From: G020348185 sp964525045
Lineage (GTDB): Bacteria; Nitrospirota; Nitrospiria; Nitrospirales; UBA8639
DNA: 64,000 nucleotides
Reading direction: 5' to 3'
NCBI GenBank assembly: GCA_964525045.1
Contig: CAZGFD010000008.1
Location: forward strand, 1 to 64,000
Shown here: positions 25,127-34,462 of the stretch, piece by piece
Layout: every line of letters begins with the position of its first letter
Position numbering within the stretch: the stretch's first letter is position 1
Translations under genes and position numbers: made by a program
The notes under the pieces: model-generated
What the model was told of the DNA's origin: nothing
Databases searched by the model: none
What the model saw: only the letters and a program-made list of their open reading frames with translations

Positions 25127-26878
25127 ATGAAAATGACGGCGGCAGAGTTGCTAATAGACACGGTTCATGATTGGGGAGTGGAAATAATTTTCGGAATGCC
25201 CGGCGATGGAATCAACGGCATTATGAACGCGTTGCGAATTAAACAGCAAGATGTTCGTTTTTTCCAGGTCAGGCATGAGGAGGCCGCCGCATTTATGGCA
25301 TGTGCGTATGCCAAATATACGGGAAAGCTAGGCGTGTGTTTGGCGACTTCCGGGCCGGGAGGAATCCATCTATTGAACGGCCTCTACGACGCAAAACTGG
25401 ATGGGCAGCCAGTATTGGCTATTACAGGGTTACCATTTCATGATTTAATTGGAACCAAAACTCAACAGGATGTGGAACTGGATAAGTTATTTATGGACGT
25501 GTCGGTTTACAATGCCCGTGTCATGGGCGCAGCCCATGTCAAGAATGTCACTGATCTGGCCTGCCGCACCGCCCTGAGTTATCGGGGAGTCGCTCACATC
25601 ACTTTTCCGGTTGATATTCAGGACATAGAAGTCCCAAGGCCACAAACCAAACGCAATGTCCCTTTCCATACATCAAATGCATTTGCCATTGAAGCTGGAT
25701 TCCCGACCAACAAAGATTTGGATTTTGCCGCCGCGATTCTCAATGCGGGCCGGAAAGTAGCTATTTTAGCGGGACGTGGCGCCCTTCAGGCCACCAATGA
25801 TCTTGAACGGATCGCAGAACGACTACAGGCCCCTATCGTGAAAGCATTACTTGGGAAAGCCTCGGTACCTGACGATAGTCCATATACAACAGGATCCATT
25901 GGGCTACTGGGCACGAAACCCTCCCAAGAAGTTCTTGAACGGTGTGATACTTTGCTCATCGTTGGGTCATCATTTCCCTATATTGAATACTTGCCTCGCC
26001 CGGGGCAAGCCCGGGGTATACAAATTGATGTAGATCCAATGCGAATAGGGTTACGATATCCCGTGGAAATCGGGTTGGTTGGGGATAGTAAAAAAACGCT
26101 TAACGCACTCTTACCCCTCTTGAATCAGAAGGAGGACAACAGTTTTCTTCAGGAAGCGCAGCAGGGAATGAAATCCTGGCACCAATTGATGGAGAAACGT
26201 GGCACGAATCCCCAGAAGCCCTTGAAGCCCCAGGTCGTGGCATGGGAATTAGGCCAACGCCTCTCCGATTCCGCGATCGTATCTTCTGATTCGGGGACCA
26301 TTGCAACCTGGTGGGCCCGTCAGATTCCGACTAAAGGGACGCAAATGCATTCGGTTTCGGGTAACTTAGCTTCTATGGCCAATGGTCTTCCTTATACCAT
26401 GGCCGCCCAAATTGCGTTTCCCGACCGGCAATGTGTCGCTTTTGTGGGAGACGGGGGGTTTTCTATGCTCATGGCTGAATTTGCAAGTTGCGTGAAATAT
26501 CAACTGCCTGTGAAGGTTATTATCATCAAAAATAATACATTGGGAATGATTAAATGGGAACAGATGGTGTTCTTAGGGAATCCCGAATATGGTTGCGACC
26601 TCCATCCAATAGATTTTTGTGCCTTCGCGAAGGCTTGTGGAGGAGTAGGATTCACCATCGATGACCCTAAGGAGTGCGGCGATATTCTCAATGAGGCACT
26701 AGAAACACCCGGACCTGTTATCGTAGAAGCCATCGTAGATCCGTTTGAGCCTCCCATGCCTCCAAAGGTCACGCTTGAACAAGCTTCCAAGTTTGCCCAA
26801 TCTCTTGTTCGGGGAGAACCGAATAAAGAAAAAATTGCCTTAACCGTTTTATCCGATAAAGTTCGGGAGTTGGTTTAG
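25127..26878 (+). CDS. TPP-dependent pyruvate oxidase/dehydrogenase-like enzyme
   Basis: 583 residues, three-domain TPP enzyme. The catalytic glutamate lies in RHEEAAAFMACAYAK (near residue 49). The central domain contains AILAGRGAL. The TPP/Mg2+ motif is VGDGGFSMLMAEFASCV with NN downstream (IIIKNNTLGM). The overall pattern (GMPGDGINGIMNAL, CLATSGPGGIHLLNGLYDA) is that of pyruvate oxidase/PoxB relatives. PoxB decarboxylates pyruvate to acetate and CO2 and passes electrons to quinone. Acetolactate synthase or oxalyl-CoA decarboxylase cannot be excluded without alignment. AAAGGGG precedes the ATG. A second, decayed 5' copy lies at 762-836. Confidence 0.82.
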   Translation: MKMTAAELLIDTVHDWGVEIIFGMPGDGINGIMNALRIKQQDVRFFQVRHEEAAAFMACAYAKYTGKLGVCLATSGPGGIHLLNGLYDAKLDGQPVLAITGLPFHDLIGTKTQQDVELDKLFMDVSVYNARVMGAAHVKNVTDLACRTALSYRGVAHITFPVDIQDIEVPRPQTKRNVPFHTSNAFAIEAGFPTNKDLDFAAAILNAGRKVAILAGRGALQATNDLERIAERLQAPIVKALLGKASVPDDSPYTTGSIGLLGTKPSQEVLERCDTLLIVGSSFPYIEYLPRPGQARGIQIDVDPMRIGLRYPVEIGLVGDSKKTLNALLPLLNQKEDNSFLQEAQQGMKSWHQLMEKRGTNPQKPLKPQVVAWELGQRLSDSAIVSSDSGTIATWWARQIPTKGTQMHSVSGNLASMANGLPYTMAAQIAFPDRQCVAFVGDGGFSMLMAEFASCVKYQLPVKVIIIKNNTLGMIKWEQMVFLGNPEYGCDLHPIDFCAFAKACGGVGFTIDDPKECGDILNEALETPGPVIVEAIVDPFEPPMPPKVTLEQASKFAQSLVRGEPNKEKIALTVLSDKVRELV

Positions 26879-26879
26879 G

Positions 26880-26920
26880 AGCGGGCCGACTTAATGAAGG
26901 GATAATGCCCGCTTTCTTTG
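26880..26920 (+). terminator. Rho-independent terminator
   Basis: AGCGGGC (26880-26886) pairs with GCCCGCT (26907-26913), followed by TTCTTTG. The loop is about 20 bases. It lies directly after the stop of the TPP enzyme gene and should end that transcript. Confidence 0.65.
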
Positions 26921-27100
26921 TTAACTATCCATCCGCATTCTAAAGATATGGGAATGCCTTAGCCGTTTTCTCGATTTTCATCCCTTCACATTGTCAACCA
27001 GACCTTATGTCGCCTTGATAGTCTCGCTAAGCCGAAATCTGTTTGCCTGCTAGGGTTTTTTGGAGGTCACAAAGCCATAGCGCAATTGATAGGGTTGAAT

Positions 27101-27439
27101 ATGGAAAAGAAAGAAGATTTTCAAGGAGAGGAGCCCAGGGAGAATGCCACGCTGTATAGGGAAAAGACGATGCCCGGCCAAACCAATTTCCATGCTGGAT
27201 CATTGAAATTTGAAAACCAGAATTCAGTTAGGTGTCACCGGTGTGATGGATTAATGGCGAGAGAGTTTTGTTTTGACATACAGGACGAGACCGGCAACTA
27301 CGGTTTCTGGGCGTTCCGGTGTATGCAATGTGGAGAAATTCTTGATCCCCTCATTCTTCAAAATCGATTTGTACAGCATCCTCTCCTCTTTAAAAATCGA
27401 GCACGACGAAAAATGGTCATAGCCAACATTCACTCTTAG
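27101..27439 (+). CDS. Small zinc-ribbon protein ahead of the oxidase gene
   Basis: 112 residues from the ATG at 27101; a TTG at 27086 would add five residues. Two CxxC pairs, RCHRCDG and RCMQCGE, about 30 residues apart, form a zinc-ribbon-like site at residues about 50-90. Between them is EFCFDIQDETGNYGFWAFRC. No other domain is seen. It precedes the cbb3-like oxidase by 66 bp on the same strand, so it may be a regulator or assembly factor cotranscribed with it. This role is inference. Confidence 0.65.
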   Translation: MEKKEDFQGEEPRENATLYREKTMPGQTNFHAGSLKFENQNSVRCHRCDGLMAREFCFDIQDETGNYGFWAFRCMQCGEILDPLILQNRFVQHPLLFKNRARRKMVIANIHS

Positions 27440-27505
27440 GATTCGATTTGAAAAAATAGTCTAGGTGAACTGGCCGAGCACAGGCTTCGTTTCCTTTTAG
27501 AAATC

Positions 27506-30376
27506 ATGATCGATTCGACAACTACAAGCCACAATGAGGGATCGGCAGTCGTAAATCTATCCCTCGTGAAGACGTGGGCCTGGTGGGCACTGGTCTGGCT
27601 CACGGTTTTTCCTATCGTTGGCGTCCTCGTTTCCGTAAAATTCCACAATCCAGAGTTTTTGGATGAATATCCCTGGTTCACATTTGGACGGTTGCGTCCC
27701 GTCCATGTGAACGGAGTCATTTTCGGCGCTTTTTCAACGGCCTTCATCGCTCTTCTTTACTATTATGTCCCCAGGTTATGTGGCGTCCGTCTCTATAAAG
27801 AGTCTTGGAGCCCCTGGCTAATATGGCTTTGGAATACATTCCTCATAGTCGGCAGTGCGTCTCTACTCTCAGGCTTTAACCTCGGCCTAGAGGCCGGGGA
27901 GTTTGAATGGCCGTTTAATCTCCTTCGCTTCGGTATCTTCTCCCTTATTACGATTCAGGTCCTCGGTACAATTTTTCGACGGACCGAGCCTCGGTTCTAT
28001 GTTTCGTTGTGGTATACAACCGCAGCCTTGGTATGGACCCTCTTTAACCTCATTCTCGGCAATGTTCTGTTGCCCTACAGTAACATCACCGGGGTCAATA
28101 GCGCCGCCATGCACGGGTTATATATCCACTATATAGTGGGCCTGTGGTTAACCCCTGCCGGATTGGCCATTATCTATTATTTCCTGCCGCTCAGCGTCAA
28201 AGAAGCGCTCTTTAGTCATAAACTTTCCCTCTTGGGTTTTTGGTCGCTCGCGTTTTTTTATCCCTTTGTTGGAACGCATCATTATTTGTTCAGTCCAATT
28301 CCTTATTGGACTCAAACGATATCGATTGTCACCAGCATGATGTTGATCATTCCGGTCTGGACCGTGACCGTCAATTTCTTTGGAACGGTCAAAGGTCGAT
28401 GGGGAAAGTTTCTAGGCGGTAGCCGCGCCGATGATTATGCTGCCAAGTTCCTGATGTTGGGCGCAGTGTATTACCTCCTTGGTTGTTTCCAAGGCTCAGT
28501 CGAAGCGTTGCGCCGCCTCCAAGAACTAACCCATTTCAACGATTTCGTGATCGCGCATTCACACCTGACGGTATTTGGGTCGATGGTGACCTGGGCGGTC
28601 GGTGGATTGTATTACATCTGGCCCCGTGTGACCGGTCGACAACTGTGGAGCCCCCGGCTGGCAAGTTGGCACCTCTGGTTAACGATTGTTGGTTTCACCG
28701 TTATGGCAACCGGGTTAACCGCCCAGGGATTTATTCAAGGTTCGATGCTAGAAAATGGTGCGAATTTCGTCGATTCGATGCAAACAATGAAGCCCTGGTG
28801 GGTCGCACGCACCATGGGGGGAATAGCCATGGACGTGGCACTCATCCTGATGGTCATTAATTTTTTTAAAACGGGGCGCCAAGGGGTTTCGACTGAATCC
28901 AATACTGTTGCGGCACCCCAAACTCCAGAACAACCGGTTCGACCATTGGCAAAGCCAAATTGGCTGGAATCGCCGTCAACGGTTTTCGTCGCAGCAGGGA
29001 TAATTTTCTTTTTTCTCGCAGTAGGCACACAGGGCATTGTGCCTTTACTTATGGCCGAAACACGGGTCACGACGGTGAAAGATGCTGTAACAACAGCTCG
29101 CATCGAAGTCCCTCCCTACTCTCCACTGGAGGAACATGGACGGCAGGTCTATATTAGGGAGGGGTGTTGGTACTGCCATTCTCAATATATCCGGCCTGTG
29201 ACAGGGGAAGAATACCGGTGGGGTCCGGTGTCCCAAACTGGGGAATATGCCTATGACCGCCCCCATTTATTCAGCACCCGTCGAATCGGCCCCGATCTAA
29301 CTCGTGTTGGGCGAAAGTACGGTGATAGCTGGCACATCGCACACCATTGGAATCCTCGCAATGTGGTCCCGGGGTCAATTATGCCACGATTTCCTTGGCT
29401 GTTTAAGCCAAGCAAAAATGGAGAACCGGCTCAACTGAATGAGGATGGGAGAGCCCTCATCGCCTATCTTCAACGACTCGGTACAACCATAGGTGATTGG
29501 AGGGAAGGATTTTTTTCCACAAGTCTTCACAAGGGAACCTCCCCATTAATCAAGCCCCAACAACAAGAAGGCCTCATCATTTTTGGCAAAAAAGTCTATA
29601 CACAGCGATGTCGAGGGTGTCACGGTGACCGGGGCGACGGAAAGGGACCCGCTTCCCCTTTTCTTGATCCAAAACCACGGGACTTCACAAAGGGGATATT
29701 TAAATTTCATTCTACGCCCGGGCAAAATTCCCTTCCTACTGATTCCGATCTCTTTGTGACTATCACTCACGGTCTTTGGGGCACAGCCATGCCCCCATGG
29801 TATTCCATTACCGAACGGGAACGTTTAGCGGTCATTCAATACCTGAAAACTTTCTCGGATCGATGGGAAAAAGAAGATGTCAAGGAATCAATCACGATCC
29901 CGCCGGAGATCACCATCACCAAGGAAGGTATTCACGCCGGAGCTCAACTGTTCCAGCAACACTGCCTATTGTGCCATGGGAAGGAGGGAAAGGGAGATGG
30001 TCCGTTGGCAAAACAGGTTAACGATGTTTGGGGCTATCCCATTCAACCGGCGAACTTTACATTGCCGGCCGGGGAACCTGGCGGCGTCAAACTAGGACAC
30101 GATAGCAAACATCTGTTTACCACAATTATGACCGGTGTAGGGGGCGACCCCATGCCTGCGTTTCAAGACCAGCTCATTTCTGCCGAAGTCTGGAATCTTG
30201 TTCATTATGTCCAATCTCTCCGGGTCCAGGCTCAGGTACAAGAACTGTTTTCAGCCGGTCTGGATGATAAAATGGAAACGGAAGCCAGACTGGCTATATG
30301 GGAATCGCTTTCAAACGTGGCAGGCCGTGAGGGTGGGTTATCCACCGATATTATTGAACCAAAAGAAAAAACTTGA
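27506..30376 (+). CDS. Single-chain cbb3-like oxidase: CcoN-CcoO-dihaem cytochrome c fusion
   Basis: 956 residues. Residues about 1-470 are a haem-copper subunit I of CcoN type: haem ligand His67 (RPVHVNGVIFG), IHYIVGLWLTPAG, the Cu-B pair in VGTHHYLFSPIP, and HFNDFVIAHSHLTVFG carrying the last two haem ligands. Residues about 480-690 are CcoO-like, with CWYCH at 554-558 followed by SQYIRPVTGEEYRWGP. Two more cytochrome c domains follow with CRGCH (about 702) and CLLCH (about 820), as in dihaem CcoP. It should reduce O2 to water with electrons from cytochrome c. The usual operon uses separate genes. A small membrane protein follows. Confidence 0.93.
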   Translation: MIDSTTTSHNEGSAVVNLSLVKTWAWWALVWLTVFPIVGVLVSVKFHNPEFLDEYPWFTFGRLRPVHVNGVIFGAFSTAFIALLYYYVPRLCGVRLYKESWSPWLIWLWNTFLIVGSASLLSGFNLGLEAGEFEWPFNLLRFGIFSLITIQVLGTIFRRTEPRFYVSLWYTTAALVWTLFNLILGNVLLPYSNITGVNSAAMHGLYIHYIVGLWLTPAGLAIIYYFLPLSVKEALFSHKLSLLGFWSLAFFYPFVGTHHYLFSPIPYWTQTISIVTSMMLIIPVWTVTVNFFGTVKGRWGKFLGGSRADDYAAKFLMLGAVYYLLGCFQGSVEALRRLQELTHFNDFVIAHSHLTVFGSMVTWAVGGLYYIWPRVTGRQLWSPRLASWHLWLTIVGFTVMATGLTAQGFIQGSMLENGANFVDSMQTMKPWWVARTMGGIAMDVALILMVINFFKTGRQGVSTESNTVAAPQTPEQPVRPLAKPNWLESPSTVFVAAGIIFFFLAVGTQGIVPLLMAETRVTTVKDAVTTARIEVPPYSPLEEHGRQVYIREGCWYCHSQYIRPVTGEEYRWGPVSQTGEYAYDRPHLFSTRRIGPDLTRVGRKYGDSWHIAHHWNPRNVVPGSIMPRFPWLFKPSKNGEPAQLNEDGRALIAYLQRLGTTIGDWREGFFSTSLHKGTSPLIKPQQQEGLIIFGKKVYTQRCRGCHGDRGDGKGPASPFLDPKPRDFTKGIFKFHSTPGQNSLPTDSDLFVTITHGLWGTAMPPWYSITERERLAVIQYLKTFSDRWEKEDVKESITIPPEITITKEGIHAGAQLFQQHCLLCHGKEGKGDGPLAKQVNDVWGYPIQPANFTLPAGEPGGVKLGHDSKHLFTTIMTGVGGDPMPAFQDQLISAEVWNLVHYVQSLRVQAQVQELFSAGLDDKMETEARLAIWESLSNVAGREGGLSTDIIEPKEKT

Positions 30377-30453
30377 AAATCGTAAAAGCCAAAAGTCAGG
30401 AGCTTTTTGATGCCGCCCAACAATTGACCGAAATCAGAAAGGACATTCAATGA
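30373..30453 (+). CDS. Possible 26-residue coupled peptide
   Basis: Starts at a TTG that overlaps the oxidase stop and ends in ATGA shared with the start of the next gene. It encodes IVKAKSQELFDAAQQLTEIR, an amphipathic helix. The double overlap and coding-like content suggest translational coupling between oxidase and small subunit, but no homologue was recognised and the start codon is weak. Confidence 0.3.
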   Translation: MKIVKAKSQELFDAAQQLTEIRKDIQ

Positions 30454-30668
30454 ATGATAACTCCGGGGATATCCATCCCTCTGTAGAGAAGAACGCAATC
30501 ACCCGGAAGGGATCAAAGGCAGATTCAGCAGAAGAGGAATATCTCTTTGTATCGGCTGGAATACGCGAACGGCCCGGGAGAATTCCCCTTTGGCTTGTAC
30601 TTGTCGCGATCGGCCTTCTCGTCTGGGGAATCTATTATTTAGCAAAATATTGGAATCCTTCATTATAA
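30450..30668 (+). CDS. Small membrane protein of the oxidase operon
   Basis: 72 residues with a polar N-terminus and one membrane span (IPLWLVLVAIGLLVWGIYYL) followed by AKYWNPSL. The stretch RERPGRIPLWLV just ahead of the helix resembles the N-terminal anchor of CcoP or a CcoH/CcoQ-like small subunit. Its gene starts 74 bases after the stop of the oxidase. Since the fusion has no CcoP-type N-terminal anchor, this may supply that helix. The function is inferred. Confidence 0.65.
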   Translation: MNDNSGDIHPSVEKNAITRKGSKADSAEEEYLFVSAGIRERPGRIPLWLVLVAIGLLVWGIYYLAKYWNPSL

Positions 30669-30671
30669 TAT

Positions 30672-30699
30672 AATGATCAAGTTCAATTACTTGATCATT
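30672..30699 (+). terminator. Hairpin at the end of the oxidase operon
   Basis: AATGATCAAGT (30672-30682), six-base loop, ACTTGATCATT (30689-30699): a perfect 11-bp inverted repeat four bases after the stop of the small membrane gene. No T tract follows, so it may stabilise the 3' end or act as a bidirectional barrier. Confidence 0.5.
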
Positions 30700-30922
30700 G
30701 GCCAAGAACAATGGTCAAAAATGGAATCTTCATTTCTCTCACCAGCCTTGATGGATGCCGATAGAAATTTCAAGACATATTTTTTTGACCCAGCCCTAGG
30801 GTTCTTGAGAGTACCATCATAAAATCTAGAATGGCATATTGTGACAAATAGGGGGTTGTCGGCGTTTTTGAGCAGAGATTTTTTCTTAATTACCTTCTCT
30901 AACTTAATTAACAGGTGGAAAC

Positions 30923-31339
30923 ATGAGACAGTATATTGTCGTAGGAGTGTTCGGATTGCTGGTCACTGGAACGGTGCCTCAGACTGGTGAGGCTTTTAAT
31001 TTCGAATCGGTTCTTGTATCGGGTTCCGTTGACCTTACGAGACAGGAGATCGAGAACCATCCTGTTCCTCAACCAGATCAACATCCCTCACAGGCGCCAG
31101 GTGCTACTGATGAACATTCAATCACTCCCAATTTGCCCCCTCCAGCCATGGATCCAGAAATAGTCCATGAGCCACCACCAAATCCCAACCCTGAAGCCGT
31201 GATTGCCCCGCCTAAAATTGATCCAGAAATGGCGGTGCATCCTCGAACGTTTCCCGGCTATCCGGATAATCCTGACGGCGGAACAGGAAATGTGGACGCT
31301 GAGGACATGCCGGGAGAGAAGGGGAGTCCACCGAAATAA
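30923..31339 (+). CDS. Proline-rich exported protein
   Basis: 138 residues with a signal peptide (IVVGVFGLLVTGTVPQ to TGEA). The mature part is proline-rich and acidic (NLPPPAMDPEIVHEPPPNPN, PEAVIAPPKIDPEM) and likely unstructured, comparable with cell-envelope spacer or secreted linker proteins. AGGTGG precedes the ATG. No homology recognised. Confidence 0.65.
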   Translation: MRQYIVVGVFGLLVTGTVPQTGEAFNFESVLVSGSVDLTRQEIENHPVPQPDQHPSQAPGATDEHSITPNLPPPAMDPEIVHEPPPNPNPEAVIAPPKIDPEMAVHPRTFPGYPDNPDGGTGNVDAEDMPGEKGSPPK

Positions 31340-31384
31340 CTTTGAGCATTAAATGATCTATTCGCCCTTACCCTTCTCTCAATT

Positions 31385-31618
31385 TTGGCAAGGATGCGAA
31401 AAAGGAATTTTTTTCCGCCTATGAAAAATTCACCAAAAAAACGGCCACCGTCTCCGTCGAAAAAAAAGGATCCGATAAAGCCTCCCGACCGGTTGCCTGA
31501 TGAACCACCCATCCAAGAACCACCCAAACCGTCCAGGGAAGATAAGATACCGCCTCAAGACCCAAAACCCATCGGGGATCCTCCACCCAAACGAATTCAC
31601 CGAGTGGGAATCTCCTAA
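31385..31618 (+). CDS. Small proline/lysine-rich protein
   Basis: Up to 77 residues (from TTG at 31385) or 65 residues from the ATG at 31421. The chain is lysine/proline-rich: KRPPSPSKKKDPIKPPDRLP, IQEPPKPSREDK. It has no signal peptide or domain. It follows the proline-rich exported protein by about 45 bp and may form a pair with it. Low complexity makes coding status uncertain. Confidence 0.45.
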   Translation: MARMRKRNFFPPMKNSPKKRPPSPSKKKDPIKPPDRLPDEPPIQEPPKPSREDKIPPQDPKPIGDPPPKRIHRVGIS

Positions 31619-31666
31619 CCACCAGATCACATCAAAACCTTTTATGTATTTTATGTAAAGGATCGG

Positions 31667-33100
31667 TTATCCACCGTTAAACTCTGATGGGGCACCTTTT
31701 GAAGGCCCATCGGAGCCTGCAGGATAACTGGTCAGCGGGACATCCCCCTTCTTCCATGACGTCAATACCGGATCCACAATCTTCCATAACTCCTCGGCTT
31801 CATCTCCACGAATAAACATTGTGGAATCACTATCCAACACATCAAGGAGGAGGTGCCCATACGGAGGGAGACGTTGACTTCCCAATTCGGCGGTAAGTTC
31901 ATGAGGTTCCAATTGAAAGGGGTCTCCGGCACCATTCAAGTTCACCGACATGGCGATGGTATCGGGGTCCAGTTGGAACCGCAAAACGTTAGGACTTACT
32001 TCAGGACTTTCTTTAAAGGCAAGATGAGGTACCGGGCGAAAAAAGATGGCGATCTCTTTTCGGTCGGCAGCGAGGGCTTTTCCACTGCGTAACGTGAAGG
32101 GCACTCCTGCCCATCGCCAATTATCAATCCAAAGCGTGACCTGGGCAAACGTTTCAGTATTCCGATTTTGTTTCACACCATCTTCTTCCATATAGGCCGG
32201 CACCTCCCGACCGTGGATCCGGCCTGAGTCATATCGGCCTCGCACTGTAAATTCTTTTATTTCTTCAGATGAGAGTCGACGCACCGCCCGCAATACTTCT
32301 ACTTTTCGCTCCCGGAAATCACGCTCGTCAAAGGACGTGGGGGGTTCCATCCCCACCAAACAGAGGAGTTGAAGTAGGTGGTTTTGAATCATATCCCGTA
32401 GCGCTCCCGCGGAATCATAATAAGCCGCTCGTCCTTCCAGGGCTAGCGTTTCATCCCAAGTGATCTCTATTTTTTCAATATGCTGATGGTTCCAAATTGG
32501 TTCAAAAAACCGATTCGCAAAACGAAATCCGAGAAGATTTTTCACGGTTTGTTTGCCCAAGAAATGGTCGATGCGAAAGATTTGGGATTCAGGGAAGATC
32601 TTATGGACCAGTTGATTCAATTCCTGGCAGGAGGCAAAATCTTCTCCAAACGGTTTTTCAAAGATCACTCGGCTTTCCCGGGGAAGTTTCAGTTGGTTCA
32701 GGGTTTCAAGTATCGTGCGAAAGGTATGGGGAGGTAAGGCCAGATAGCAAATAATTGGACCCGTAGATGATTCGAAGGCCTTTTCAATTTTGGCAGGATC
32801 ATTTAAATCCGGGAGACAAACATATTTGACAGCGGTTAGTAACTTCTCAATAGTGTCCGGCTGAAAATTAAGGGAATTCTCCTTAAACCGTTGTCGAATA
32901 TGTTGATGATACCGCTCCGTCGTCCAGTCTTTTCTCGCAAGGGCAAGAATAGAGAGATTTTCCGGGAAGGACCCCAGTTCGACTAGGCTGGCCAACGCTG
33001 GGAAAAACAAGCGTGAAGTGACATCTCCCGTAGCACCAAAAATGGCTAAATGCTTACTCACCAGATTCTGGTTGGTTTCAAAATATACCTGCGGTAACAT
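31667..33100 (-). CDS. zwf: Glucose-6-phosphate 1-dehydrogenase
   Basis: 477 residues from the ATG at 33098-33100, preceded by GAGGGGAG. Oxidises glucose-6-phosphate to 6-phosphogluconolactone with NAD(P)+. Seen: coenzyme motif FGATGDVTSRLFFPAL and the active-site RIDHFLGKQTVKNL, where the His is the catalytic base region and Lys binds phosphate. Length is normal for the family. No 6-phosphogluconolactonase or 6PGDH is adjacent. The C-terminus (KGDVPLTSYPAGSDGP) is the usual end. Confidence 0.95.
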   Translation of the reverse strand: MLPQVYFETNQNLVSKHLAIFGATGDVTSRLFFPALASLVELGSFPENLSILALARKDWTTERYHQHIRQRFKENSLNFQPDTIEKLLTAVKYVCLPDLNDPAKIEKAFESSTGPIICYLALPPHTFRTILETLNQLKLPRESRVIFEKPFGEDFASCQELNQLVHKIFPESQIFRIDHFLGKQTVKNLLGFRFANRFFEPIWNHQHIEKIEITWDETLALEGRAAYYDSAGALRDMIQNHLLQLLCLVGMEPPTSFDERDFRERKVEVLRAVRRLSSEEIKEFTVRGRYDSGRIHGREVPAYMEEDGVKQNRNTETFAQVTLWIDNWRWAGVPFTLRSGKALAADRKEIAIFFRPVPHLAFKESPEVSPNVLRFQLDPDTIAMSVNLNGAGDPFQLEPHELTAELGSQRLPPYGHLLLDVLDSDSTMFIRGDEAEELWKIVDPVLTSWKKGDVPLTSYPAGSDGPSKGAPSEFNGG

Positions 33101-33312
33101 CGCAACTCCCCTCAATACATTTAGGTCAGGCTATAATGAAAAACAAGGATCTTCTTCCTGTTTTTTGTGTTCAATATTAAGGGACCAGACGGATACCTGA
33201 ACACACACCATCCCGAATTGGTCCTCTGAGGAAATGCCTACATGATGGAAGCTACTTCTCTTCTGATTCTACTTACTTGGAATGGGGGTTTTTTCTAGGA
33301 TGACCCTGCACG

Positions 33313-33621
33313 CTACTTTTTTTCAGAAGTGTTTGGGGTATTCTGTTCTAATGGAGGTGGGGGCGATTGTTGGACATCCGCATGAATGCTTTGAGGATCG
33401 GAACGCTTAGTCTCTAACTCTGAAGGATCGGCAGAAGGCTCCTCGGTACCAGATGGTGTGGCCCCCTCTTCCGTCGGTTCAGGTTCATGAACCGACCGTT
33501 TGAAGCCTTTTATGGCTTTTCCCAAGCCTTCGCCTAATTGGGGTATTTTCCCAGCCCCAAAAATAATTAACACAATGATGAGGATTAACAGTAATTCCAT
33601 CCATCCAAATGAACCAAACAT
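33313..33621 (-). CDS. tatA: TatA/TatE-type twin-arginine translocase subunit
   Basis: 102 residues. The N-terminal transmembrane helix and amphipathic helix are typical: MELLLILIIVLIIFGAGKIP and LGEGLGKAIKGFKRS. The C-terminal half is proline/glutamate-rich and disordered. TatA oligomers build the pore through which folded, twin-arginine proteins cross the inner membrane. No tatC or tatB adjoins, so this may be an extra TatA-like copy. GGGGG precedes the ATG. Confidence 0.92.
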   Translation of the reverse strand: MFGSFGWMELLLILIIVLIIFGAGKIPQLGEGLGKAIKGFKRSVHEPEPTEEGATPSGTEEPSADPSELETKRSDPQSIHADVQQSPPPPLEQNTPNTSEKK

Positions 33622-33748
33622 GCATCCCCCAATTTATCTAAAGTCTTCCAGAAACTCACATTTCACTCTAATCTGATAGGCAGCTTCTCGTTCCCTGATC
33701 AAAGAACACGGGTGAGTTCGCATCATGATTAACAATCTAAGGCGCTGT

Positions 33749-34003
33749 TTAACTTTTTAAGGGGGGACCTACTCGGCGCTCGACCACTTTCTTCGCCCGC
33801 GTTACCATGTCGTCCATCGTGTGCTTGGTATCTTCGGCCCAATCTTCCACCTGTTCCGCTGCGTCCTCCGCTAAATTTTTAAGTTTTTGCCGGGTCCGGA
33901 TTCCTTTCTGTGGAGCGTATAAGATTCCCGAACTCAGACCGACCACTAAACCGGCAAAAAAGGTCATCGTAGAAAATAATATGCATTGTCTTTCTGTCTG
34001 CAT
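33749..34003 (-). CDS. YtxH-domain membrane protein
   Basis: 84 residues from ATG at 34001-34003 behind GGGGAAC; an upstream start at 34054 is less likely. One hydrophobic segment (TFFAGLVVGLSSGILYAPQK) carries the YtxH glycine-rich pattern, followed by an amphipathic charged tail (KLKNLAEDAAEQVEDWAEDT). YtxH proteins are general-stress, membrane-anchored proteins of unknown biochemical role. It lies with coiled-coil and BON proteins on the same strand. Confidence 0.85.
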   Translation of the reverse strand: MQTERQCILFSTMTFFAGLVVGLSSGILYAPQKGIRTRQKLKNLAEDAAEQVEDWAEDTKHTMDDMVTRAKKVVERRVGPPLKS

Positions 34004-34067
34004 TTGTTCCCCTTCCCCCAAAATAAAAGAAAAGTCAAAAAGTCTATTTGACAATCACGCTATTGTA

Positions 34068-34355
34068 TTATTGAATTTTAGATTTTGCAGCACTCAACGC
34101 ATGCGAAAGATCATCCCACGCATTTTCCACTCCAGTTTTGAGGTCCTCCCATGCATCCTCTCCGGCTCCTTTTAATTGCTGAAGTTTCTCTTTCACCGCC
34201 TCCTGCTTTGTACTCAAATTTTTAATTTCCTCTTTCAATTGAATTTTCGTTTCGGCTTTCACCCCTTCCGCTTTCGCTTGAAGTTCCTCAATTTTTGCTC
34301 CCCATTCCTTCACTTTCGCTTCCATTTGTTGCTGGTAGGCTTCTCTGTTGCTCAT
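34068..34355 (-). CDS. Coiled-coil stress-type protein (first of three)
   Basis: 95 residues, almost entirely helical: MEAKVKEWGAKIEELQAKAE, then EDAWEDLKTGVENAWDDLSH and ALSAAKSKI. The W-E-D-L-K-x-G-x-E-x-A-W-x-D-(L/M) repeat near the C-terminus also occurs in the 132-residue protein at 34996 and more loosely in the lipoprotein at 34463. This looks like the sll1863 stress-response group. No signal peptide. Function unknown; a cytoplasmic or membrane-peripheral helical protein is likely. Confidence 0.8.
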   Translation of the reverse strand: MSNREAYQQQMEAKVKEWGAKIEELQAKAEGVKAETKIQLKEEIKNLSTKQEAVKEKLQQLKGAGEDAWEDLKTGVENAWDDLSHALSAAKSKIQ

Positions 34356-34462
34356 GATTGATTCTCCTTTCCCTTTTGGTTATTCGGAATTTCACTATAC
34401 TAACAATCAAATGATTTCCCCGTTAGGAAGCACTTTGAATGTGAGCGGGGGCAACCTAATAT

